A DNA stretch of 5,093 bases from contig CAZGKE010000210.1 in NCBI GenBank assembly GCA_964526035.1, positions 1 through 5,093 on the forward strand, written 5' to 3'. The stretch is from DAOMOD01 sp964526035. GTDB lineage: Bacteria; Pseudomonadota; Gammaproteobacteria; Xanthomonadales; BPKI01. The notes beneath the pieces were generated by a model that was not told where the DNA came from, made no database searches, and saw only the letters and a list, made by a program, of their open reading frames with translations. Below, piece by piece: positions 1 through 5,093 of the stretch. The translations under genes were made by a program, and so were the position numbers. How positions within the stretch are numbered: position 1 is the stretch's first letter; every line of letters starts with the position of its first letter.

Positions 1-1613
1 GTGACCTGGTTGACCGTCACACCGTGAAAGCGCAGGTGTTGACCAAAGAGGCTGAACGACCCACCGGCCTCGATGATGAAAATCCGCGGTCGGTAGACGG
101 CCAGCATCTGTTGCAGCATGTAGACGAGGAGCGCCGACTTGCCGGCACCGGTCGGGCCCAGAATCAGCATGTGGGCATTCTTGTTGCGATCGGCCGGATG
201 TAGCGGATCGAACACCAGAGGCTCGGCGCCGCGATTAAAAAACACCAAACCCGGATGGCCAGTGCCGCGCGAGCGGCCGTACAAGGGCAGCAAATTGGCT
301 GCGTGCCGGGAGAATACCAGTCGCGAGCGCCGTCGGCGTTGGTCCAGCGCGGTATCGTAGGCCATCGGCAAATTGCGAATATAACTGTCCTGTGACAGCA
401 GGTCCGCATCACGCAGCACCGGCTGCAGGCCGTTCGGCAGCAACAGCGCATTCAGGCAATTGACGTTCGCGTGCAGCGCATTGAGATCCGCGCCACGCAC
501 GTAGAATGCCAGTTCGAGCGGATAGAGACGGTTACCCTGCGCCATCTGCCGCTCGACCGCCGCGGCGCTTTCCCGGGTCAGTGAGGCCTCGGCCGAATCC
601 CCGACGGCGGCGTAGCGAACCTGGGCGACGTGGTTACGTATCTCATGCTGCGGCCTGACGGTCAGCGTCATGACCATCACGGTGTGCTCGGGAAAGCGAT
701 CAAACAGCGCGTACACATGATCACCGGAGCGGCGTTCCGCGGTGATGTGGCCGATGTCCGGCGGTCGTCGCAACCCCTGTACGCTCACGATCGTGTGCGG
801 CAGCTTATCGAACCACCACAGGCCGTTCTCGGAGCGCGGCGGCGACAGTGTCAGCTGTTCGGCAAAGTCATAACCGAAGGGCATCTCAGCATCTCCGGGA
901 TACGGTGCCATCTTCAGAAGCCCATCGATGCTGCCGCGAGCGGGCGCGGCGGCCGGATTAAACCAGGGTAGCAACCACTCGTAGAATTCCTTGCCACCGA
1001 CCCGTCTCGCTCGCACCCCGGCAGACGCGAGTGCGGCGACCCATTTGCCGGCAACATCGTCGAGGCTCGCTGCGGTCTCGAGATGCGACGGTGGCTTTCG
1101 TCGCTGCGACAGGCGGCGGTACAACGTGGCCCGGATCATGCGTTGCTTGCCTTGCCAGGGCGAGCCAGTGACCGCCTGATCGATGAACAGTCCACCCGGT
1201 CGACTGATACGGGCCAGATGGTCCTGCATCACCAGCTGCTGATGGCGGCTGAAAGCTGTTTGCTGTGAGCGGGTGTCGGCATAGCGACCGAGAGTGTCGG
1301 TGAACGGGCCCAGGCTGGCCTCATCCTGCACATACACCTGCAGCACCCACGGGTCCTGCTCCTCTTCCGGAATGGCATCGGTCAGCGCGGTTTGCAGCGC
1401 ATCGCGAAGTTCGCTCATGAAGGCGCTCGTGCGCGCCTCGCTACCGACCGGCTCCAGCTCAAAGAGCGCTCCCAAACTGACACCGTCTTCCAGCAGAAAA
1501 CAATGATGCTCGGCGTCGTAATCCACCCAGGGCAACAGATCGGTGAATGAGTTTGGCTGACGGTACAACCGTCGCACAGTGCTGGCCTCAAGCGGTGGCA
1601 AGTGCGCTGCCAC
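1..1613 (-). CDS. Conjugative transfer ATPase, PFL_4706 family (TIGR03744), VirB4/TraC-like, N-terminal part
   Basis: Cytoplasmic AAA+ ATPase expected to energise assembly or operation of the conjugative type IV secretion channel. The frame is open from a GTG at 1613 to the window edge, giving 537 residues with no stop or frameshift seen; the C-terminal part, with Walker B and later motifs, lies outside. A family-typical N-terminal block is at residues 16-29 (LYRQPNSFTDLLPW), followed by FLLEDGVSLGALFELEPVG at 39-57. Walker A, GPTGAGKS, is at residues 486-493 (bases 158-135), and the IIEAGGSF block follows. A late P-loop after a long N-terminal domain is typical of the VirB4/TraC group, and this family is usually around 900 residues, so roughly 350-400 are missing. 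The GTG start lies 3 nt after the TGA of the lipoprotein gene and in the same frame. No good Shine-Dalgarno is visible, so coupled initiation is likely. A TTG at 1601 or GTG at 1577 are alternative starts; the first in-frame ATG (1418) would remove the conserved N-terminal block. Confidence 0.94.
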   Translation of the reverse strand, partial: MAAHLPPLEASTVRRLYRQPNSFTDLLPWVDYDAEHHCFLLEDGVSLGALFELEPVGSEARTSAFMSELRDALQTALTDAIPEEEQDPWVLQVYVQDEASLGPFTDTLGRYADTRSQQTAFSRHQQLVMQDHLARISRPGGLFIDQAVTGSPWQGKQRMIRATLYRRLSQRRKPPSHLETAASLDDVAGKWVAALASAGVRARRVGGKEFYEWLLPWFNPAAAPARGSIDGLLKMAPYPGDAEMPFGYDFAEQLTLSPPRSENGLWWFDKLPHTIVSVQGLRRPPDIGHITAERRSGDHVYALFDRFPEHTVMVMTLTVRPQHEIRNHVAQVRYAAVGDSAEASLTRESAAAVERQMAQGNRLYPLELAFYVRGADLNALHANVNCLNALLLPNGLQPVLRDADLLSQDSYIRNLPMAYDTALDQRRRRSRLVFSRHAANLLPLYGRSRGTGHPGLVFFNRGAEPLVFDPLHPADRNKNAHMLILGPTGAGKSALLVYMLQQMLAVYRPRIFIIEAGGSFSLFGQHLRFHGVTVNQV

Positions 1614-1616
1614 GAT

Positions 1617-2039
1617 TCAGTTGATCCGGTTCGACGGCGACTCCGGCCGCGGCACTTCGCCCGGCAAGGCGTACTCGACCTGCCGGTACATCGGAAACGT
1701 GGTCGCATAGCCCGGCACCGGCACCCTGTCCGTACCCGCGAGATGCGGAAACACGTACAACACAAGCGTTGGATTGGGCAGTCGTGGGAAGTGCGCATCG
1801 AGTTCGTTAAAGGCGTCGCGCACGTAGCCCGCCAGATCAGCGACATCGGTGTCAATCGGCCGCGACTTCAGTTCCTCGCGGACGTTCAGCGTAGCGCGCA
1901 TGCCGATATCGGAGAAATGTCGCTCATAAATGGTTTTCATGCTGACACCGTCGGGTGGCAGCATGGAGTCCTTGCTGCCGGCGCAGCCGGCGAGGCTAAT
2001 CAAGCTGACTAGGGTTACGAGTGGCTTGGGGCATTGCAT
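1617..2039 (-). CDS. Conjugative transfer region lipoprotein, TIGR03751 family (TraV/VirB7-like by position)
   Basis: Small outer-membrane lipoprotein of 140 residues, complete. The N-terminus is a lipoprotein signal peptide with hydrophobic core LVTLVSLIS and lipobox L16-A17-G18-C19. The residue after the cysteine is Ala rather than Asp, which fits sorting to the outer membrane. Family-typical blocks follow: SMLPPDG near residue 25, DAHFPRLPNPTLVLYVFPHL around 81-100, and VPVPGYATTFP...YALPGE near the C-terminus. The ATG at 2039 is preferred because AGGAG lies 8 nt upstream and it puts the lipobox at a normal distance; an in-frame ATG at 2072 would add 11 polar residues in front of the signal peptide. 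The gene starts inside the 3' end of the TraB-like gene (44 nt overlap) and ends 3 nt before the ATPase. By location it takes the place of TraV in F-type systems, but sequence homology to TraV cannot be shown here. Confidence 0.92.
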   Translation of the reverse strand: MQCPKPLVTLVSLISLAGCAGSKDSMLPPDGVSMKTIYERHFSDIGMRATLNVREELKSRPIDTDVADLAGYVRDAFNELDAHFPRLPNPTLVLYVFPHLAGTDRVPVPGYATTFPMYRQVEYALPGEVPRPESPSNRIN

Positions 2040-3369
2040 GATCGAGTCTCCTGCCGTGCGGGTCGAGATCAATGGTCAGTTGGCGATCGACGTGAATCGC
2101 GAGTTCGGCGCCTGCCGGGACAAAGACGGCGTCGAAATTCTGCGCCTGGCGCTCGAGCAACCACGCAGAAATCTCGTTACCGCCCTCGGCGACCGTTTTG
2201 CCGAGCACGTAGGCGCCAGTATCGCCACTGACGGTACTGCTGATGCCGCCGCTGTCGCGAAGTACGGTGGTTGTTTGGGAGGCAGCGGCGGCATCGGCCG
2301 CTGCCTCGATGGCTTTGGCGCCGATGCGCTGACTTAAAAAGGCCGCCGCATTGCTCTTGCGCTCGCCGCTGACGCAGGGAATGCCACGCGCATCCGAAAT
2401 CCAGCCGAGCGGGCGATTGCGCTCGCCACTCCGCTCCTCCCGATCCTCCGTTGACAAGGTGCGGATGCTGCCGTCGTCGAACACGAAGGTGACCGATTCC
2501 AGACGGCCGGTGACGCAGGACAGGGTCCAGTCGCCGATCGCCGTGCCACTCCAGATCATGCCCTCGACGCCGGGCACCGTCAGGCCGTTCGCGGCCAGAT
2601 TGTCACGGCCGGTGATCACTTTGAAGGGCATGGGATCGAGTACCTCGCCGCGTGCCGGCACGCGGCCCAGCAGTGCGGTCATGGCGGTCGAGCCCATCAG
2701 GGTGGCGTTTCTTGGCACCGTGTACACCGGTCGGGGCGTGTTGGTGGCGGCGTTCTCCGCATCGGCGGCGGCGGCGGCACCGGCCGTGGGGGTCCAGGCG
2801 TTGCCTGGCCGGGGTCGACTCGTAGCCGCCAATTCGTGGCGGAGGCTATCGGTATTTACATCTAACGGATCGATCCACTTAAGCTCTCTGCCCGAGACAA
2901 TCGGATCCCAACCGAGACCGACCGGCATGTCCGAGCCTTGACGATGCATCGATGAATCGCGAAGCGCCTCCGCCAAAGCCTCGATGCGTTCGTTCAATGA
3001 CGACAGGGCTTGATCGTCAGCAATGCGTCGCGCCTCGTCGCGCTGCGCGAATTCTCGGTCGATGCGCGCTGCCACCGAGTCGTCGATCGCCTTGCGACTT
3101 TGCTGCAGCGATTCGTTATCAGTGCGCAGTTTTAGGTTCGCCTGTCGAAGCGACTGCAGCTCGCTGGTCATGGCGGCCACGTTTGCAGTGAGCGTCTTGA
3201 TGGTATCGGCCGGCGTGTCGGCATCGGGTCGCGACACCTGCGGCACGCGATCGAGCAACACCCGATCCTGCCCGTCACGGCTGCAGGATCGTCCCAGTAC
3301 GAGAATCAGCATCAGAATGACGATGGCCGCAAGGATCGGCAGGAGGCGGTTTTGTCGGGTTATGAGCAC
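1996..3369 (-). CDS. Integrating conjugative element protein, PFL_4705 family (TIGR03752), TraB/VirB10-like
   Basis: Complete 457-residue protein, a normal length for the family, expected to span from inner membrane to periplasm as a channel scaffold. A basic N-terminus (TRQNR) precedes a single membrane segment at about residues 9-26. A predicted coiled coil rich in Leu, Gln, Arg and Asp covers about 54-138. An Ala/Pro/Thr-rich linker with an Ala run follows at about 182-212. The conserved globular region starts near 215 with YTVPRNATLMGS, followed by ARGEVLDPMPFKVITGR, MIWSGTAIGDWTLSC (Cys285), a second cysteine at 332 (GIPCVSG), and the VirB10-like C-terminal block PAGAELAIHVDRQLTIDLD at 418-436. 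The cysteine pair could form a disulfide; this is inferred. The start is a GTG at 3369, 5 nt after the upstream stop, with no clear Shine-Dalgarno, suggesting coupling; the next in-frame ATG, at residue 20, would cut the membrane segment. The 3' end overlaps the lipoprotein gene by 44 nt. Confidence 0.94.
   Translation of the reverse strand: MLITRQNRLLPILAAIVILMLILVLGRSCSRDGQDRVLLDRVPQVSRPDADTPADTIKTLTANVAAMTSELQSLRQANLKLRTDNESLQQSRKAIDDSVAARIDREFAQRDEARRIADDQALSSLNERIEALAEALRDSSMHRQGSDMPVGLGWDPIVSGRELKWIDPLDVNTDSLRHELAATSRPRPGNAWTPTAGAAAAADAENAATNTPRPVYTVPRNATLMGSTAMTALLGRVPARGEVLDPMPFKVITGRDNLAANGLTVPGVEGMIWSGTAIGDWTLSCVTGRLESVTFVFDDGSIRTLSTEDREERSGERNRPLGWISDARGIPCVSGERKSNAAAFLSQRIGAKAIEAAADAAAASQTTTVLRDSGGISSTVSGDTGAYVLGKTVAEGGNEISAWLLERQAQNFDAVFVPAGAELAIHVDRQLTIDLDPHGRRLDHAMPQATRNPSQLD
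2048..2052 (-). promoter_or_regulatory. Shine-Dalgarno (AGGAG) deciding the lipoprotein start
   Basis: AGGAG lies 8 nt upstream of the ATG at 2039, inside the coding sequence of the TraB-like gene. It identifies the ATG at 2039 rather than the in-frame ATG at 2072 as the lipoprotein start, and gives a signal peptide with its lipobox cysteine at residue 19. Confidence 0.82.
2764..2778. repeat. (GGC)5 trinucleotide run encoding an alanine tract
   Basis: Five uninterrupted GGC units on the plus strand read as five GCC alanine codons (residues 198-202) in the TraB-like gene. It lies in the Ala/Thr/Pro-rich linker between the coiled coil and the conserved C-terminal domain. The unit is in phase with the reading frame, so a change in copy number would alter linker length without a frameshift. 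Confidence 0.6.
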
Positions 3370-3374
3370 GGCCG

Positions 3375-4160
3375 TTACAGCGATTCTTCGAACGGTCGCG
3401 CGGATACGAGGTATACGGCCGTGGTGTCCGCCTCATCGCCGGCCGGCAACAAGCGGGCGTGCTGAAACGTAGCACTGAGCCAGTGACCGCGTAGCGTGCG
3501 TGGATCCAGCACCTGTGCCTTCTTGCGGCGATTGGTCAGTTTGACGGCGGTGACGTACAGCGACCCCGCCCGCCAGGCGGCCAATGGCGTCGCTTCGACG
3601 CCGTTGCCAGGCACCAGCTCGAGCGCCATCTGCCGAACCGGCTGTCGCACAATGCCGGGCTCGGCCGACAGCAGCCGTAGGGGTGCGTACAGTTGCTGCG
3701 CCGCATAGCGAGTCAGGCTGACGTAGCCGTGCTGACGGCCGCTGCTGCTCTGACCCGACGAGTCATACACGGTGTTACTTTCATCGATGAACACTGTGAT
3801 GGGACCTGAGTGCCCACCGTCTGCCGTGGCGCTGACATCCAGCAGATACACCTGAGCGCCATCCAGTTCGCGCACGATGACGCGCGTTTTCGGAAAAGCC
3901 GTATTCGCCAGCATATACACAGTGCCGTTGACCGTCTGCGTGCGCAACAGCGAATCCAGTCCGGCGGGCACACCAACGCTGACCGGTGCGCGGAAATGCA
4001 CCATGCGCTCTTCACCCGCCGAAAGTACCACGGTGATCGGCAGCTTGTCCCACGGCACTCGCTGCGGTGCCGCCGATTCGCCATAGGCGGCGTGCGCAAG
4101 TACGAACAGTCCCGCAATGAGCAGGATCAAGCGTGGATTCAGAAGTAACACGAACGACAC
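3375..4160 (-). CDS. Integrating conjugative element protein, PFL_4704 family (TIGR03749), TraK/VirB9-like secreted protein
   Basis: Complete 261-residue periplasmic protein. Residues 1-27 form a Sec signal peptide (hydrophobic stretch LILLIAGLFVLAHA) with likely cleavage after AHA (24) or AYG (27). The mature N-terminal part (about 34-115) is beta-rich with the family pattern ERMVHFRAPVSVGVP, then TVNGTVYMLANTAFPKTRV and QVYLLDVSA. The C-terminal part includes SLTRYAAQQLYAPLRLL (148-164), LYVTAVKLTNRRKKAQVLDP (191-210) and GHWLSATFQHARLLP (215-229), typical of this family and like secretin-type TraK/VirB9 proteins that join the lipoprotein and the TraB/VirB10-like protein in the core. The start is a GTG at 4160 with a perfect AAGGAG 5 nt upstream; an out-of-frame ATG overlaps it. 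The gene follows the longest gap in the window (39 nt), and 5 nt separate its TAA from the next start. Functional analogy to TraK is inferred from family and order. Confidence 0.93.
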   Translation of the reverse strand: MSFVLLLNPRLILLIAGLFVLAHAAYGESAAPQRVPWDKLPITVVLSAGEERMVHFRAPVSVGVPAGLDSLLRTQTVNGTVYMLANTAFPKTRVIVRELDGAQVYLLDVSATADGGHSGPITVFIDESNTVYDSSGQSSSGRQHGYVSLTRYAAQQLYAPLRLLSAEPGIVRQPVRQMALELVPGNGVEATPLAAWRAGSLYVTAVKLTNRRKKAQVLDPRTLRGHWLSATFQHARLLPAGDEADTTAVYLVSARPFEESL

Positions 4161-4165
4161 ATCGA

Positions 4166-4171
4166 CTCCTT
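4166..4171 (-). promoter_or_regulatory. Strong Shine-Dalgarno (AAGGAG) before the TIGR03749 gene
   Basis: On the minus strand the sequence reads AAGGAG, then 5 nt, then the GTG at 4160. It is the best ribosome-binding site in the window and sits in the only sizeable intergenic gap. It supports GTG as the start. The same site is only 3 nt from an out-of-frame ATG at 4162, a less favourable spacing. Confidence 0.85.
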
Positions 4172-4199
4172 ATATACGGATCTGTAGGAACTACCTGAC

Positions 4200-4880
4200 T
4201 CAGCCCGCGCCGGCATCATCAATCCGGGTCGGCCCATCTCCGCTGAATCCGTCCAGCGCCAGTCCCCAGGGATTGGCCTCGGCGTCCACCGGATAACGCA
4301 CCACACGCAGCGGATATCGAATCGCAGTGCGCTTGACCGGCATGCCCTTGACCGATTCGTTGAGCTCGAGATCCAGCCACACGATCCACACATCGCCGCT
4401 GACAATGTCGACTCGCCGTCCTTCAAAACCACTGCCGGGAATGGCCTGAAGGCTCCGCACCCGGTTCGCCAGTTCGCCCTGCCGGGCCCTGGTTTGCATG
4501 TCAGTGATCAAGGACTCACGGAAGCTCGGCGTCAGGTAGGGCGCAATGCGAAAGATCGCTTTGCCGTAGTCCTCGGCGCCGTCCTCCGGCCAACGATTGA
4601 GTTGCTGAAACACGTACAAGGCGAAGGTGTAGACATTGGCCCGCGGCACTTCATGCAAGTCCAGCACGGCGCCAGCACGGAGATCGGGCGGTATGTGCAC
4701 GGTGATGCTGGACGGCAGACGCATCCATGCGATCCAGAAGCCGAGGATCACGGCAAGCAGCAATCCGATTACCAGCCACAGGGAACGCAGATGGCTGCGC
4801 ACGTTGTCGATCTCGTAACGATAGCGTTGCATGATCGCGGGCTTAACGTTCGGCGCTTCGGCCGATGGACCAGTGGCCAT
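4200..4880 (-). CDS. Integrating conjugative element protein, PFL_4703 family (TIGR03746), TraE/VirB8-like
   Basis: Bitopic inner-membrane protein of 226 residues, expected to have a short cytoplasmic N-terminus, one membrane segment (about 34-53) and a periplasmic domain. It is likely a VirB8/TraE-type platform component. Family blocks: ITVHIPPDLRAGAV (59-72), VYTFALYVFQQLNRWPEDG (83-101), IAPYLTPSF (112-120), VKRTAIRYPLRVVR (182-195) and NPWGLALDGF (203-212). The reading frame is complete, ending at TGA 4200. The start is uncertain. ATG 4880 overlaps the upstream gene by 38 nt and has no clear Shine-Dalgarno. ATG 4832 (residue 17, MQRYRYEID) lies 10 nt after the upstream TAA, also without a good Shine-Dalgarno, but agrees better with the N-terminus I recall for this family; starting there gives 210 residues. 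The longer form is given here. Family assignment is firm; the TraE/VirB8 role is inferred. Confidence 0.93.
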   Translation of the reverse strand: MATGPSAEAPNVKPAIMQRYRYEIDNVRSHLRSLWLVIGLLLAVILGFWIAWMRLPSSITVHIPPDLRAGAVLDLHEVPRANVYTFALYVFQQLNRWPEDGAEDYGKAIFRIAPYLTPSFRESLITDMQTRARQGELANRVRSLQAIPGSGFEGRRVDIVSGDVWIVWLDLELNESVKGMPVKRTAIRYPLRVVRYPVDAEANPWGLALDGFSGDGPTRIDDAGAG

Positions 4881-5093
4881 CGCGCCGGATGAACGGTGAG
4901 CGCCGCAGGCCTAAGCGTGACAGACCGATCATCACTTGCTGCTGGTAATAACCGTCCGGCCGCCCGCGCTTCACGCGCCGAAACAGGCCGGCCGTCAGTA
5001 CCACGGTGGCAACGATCGCAATCCCGGCGAGTCCGAAACCCATGCTCGGTGCGCCCAGAGCCCAGGCCACCACCAGGCTCACCGGCAGCCATA
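4843..5093 (-). CDS. Conjugal transfer protein, TIGR03750 family, 5'-truncated by the window (TraL-like by position)
   Basis: C-terminal 83 codons of a small membrane protein; the frame runs off the upper window edge with no stop, so the true start is outside. Family members are about 110-130 residues, so roughly a third is missing. The visible part has hydrophobic stretches compatible with two membrane segments (SLVVAWALG and GFGLAGIAIVATVVLTAGLF), then the diagnostic basic motif RRVKRGRPDGYYQQQ, then LGLRRSPFIRRDGHWSIGRS at the C-terminus. The GTG at 5082 is probably an internal valine, since the frame continues upstream (W-L-P-V). The family's molecular role is not established to my knowledge; it is a constant neighbour of the PFL_4703 gene in this type of element. 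Its place ahead of the TraE-like gene matches TraL in F. Its 3' end overlaps the next gene if that gene starts at 4880. Confidence 0.88.
   Translation of the reverse strand, partial: WLPVSLVVAWALGAPSMGFGLAGIAIVATVVLTAGLFRRVKRGRPDGYYQQQVMIGLSRLGLRRSPFIRRDGHWSIGRSAER

Noticed and set aside
1..163. Sequence at the low edge seemingly without a gene
   Set aside because: The ATPase frame is open through base 1 and includes the Walker A motif at 135-158. It only seems empty because its stop codon is outside the window.
1415..1855. 146-residue minus-strand open frame spanning the lipoprotein/ATPase junction
   Set aside because: It is an offset frame of the real lipoprotein and ATPase genes. Its translation is Cys/Arg/Ser-rich, while the other frame carries the conserved motifs on both sides of the junction.
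2351..2941. 196-residue open frame on the plus strand
   Set aside because: It lies wholly antisense to the TraB-like gene, whose family motifs, coiled coil and membrane segment are clear. Its translation is rich in Ser/Arg/Pro with no domain signal, as expected for a shadow frame in GC-rich DNA.
3280..3290. Cysteine just after the membrane segment of the TraB-like protein (residue 29) as a lipobox
   Set aside because: The residues before it are G-R-S; the arginine at -2 does not fit a lipobox, and the preceding segment reads as an uncleaved anchor as in other VirB10-like proteins.
3023..3472. 149-residue plus-strand open frame across the junction of the TraB-like and TraK-like genes
   Set aside because: Antisense to two well-supported genes, Arg/Ser/Ala-rich translation, no convincing motif. 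The same holds for the plus-strand frames at 1602-2012, 1930-2337, 4494-4892 and 630-971.
4161..4199. Possible promoter (TATATA) or hairpin in the 39-nt gap before the TraK-like gene
   Set aside because: TATATA lies immediately next to the Shine-Dalgarno, so transcription from it would start about at the GTG, and no good -35 box is seen. The palindrome at 4184-4194 has only a 4-bp stem and no T tract, so it is not a terminator.

Overview
The window is a stretch of a conjugation operon. All genes lie on the minus strand and are read from the high-coordinate end to the low end. They belong to the type IV secretion (mating-pair formation) module of integrating conjugative elements and genomic islands of the ICEHin1056 / ICEclc / PAGI-2 type, often called the GI-type or MPF-G system, whose families are named after Pseudomonas fluorescens loci (PFL_4703 to PFL_4706). 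The host is most likely a GC-rich proteobacterium, probably gamma or beta: by eye the DNA is about 60% GC, codon third positions are GC-rich, and these families are best known from those classes. The genus cannot be told from the sequence.

Layout in transcription order (minus strand): (1) 5093-4843, a TIGR03750-type small membrane protein whose start is beyond the window; (2) 4880-4200, a PFL_4703-type (TIGR03746) inner-membrane protein, TraE/VirB8-like; (3) 4160-3375, a PFL_4704-type (TIGR03749) secreted protein, TraK/VirB9-like; (4) 3369-1996, a PFL_4705-type (TIGR03752) membrane-anchored coiled-coil protein, TraB/VirB10-like; (5) 2039-1617, a TIGR03751-type lipoprotein, TraV/VirB7-like by position; (6) 1613-1, the first 537 residues of the PFL_4706-type (TIGR03744) VirB4/TraC-like ATPase, ending about 45 residues after its Walker A motif.

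The genes overlap or are separated by 3, 5 and 39 nt, so this is one transcription unit with likely translational coupling. Nothing resembling a promoter, terminator, RNA gene, insertion sequence or CRISPR array was found, and no gap exceeds 39 nt. By family analogy, the lipoprotein, the TraK-like protein and the TraB-like protein would build the envelope-spanning core, the TraE-like and TIGR03750 proteins the inner-membrane platform, and the ATPase would power assembly or transfer. The gene order parallels F-plasmid traL-E-K-B-V-C.

This is a recognisable, intact-looking conjugation module, not a new system. The points worth a second look are fine structure: start-codon arrangements, gene coupling, the F-like gene order and a low-complexity linker.
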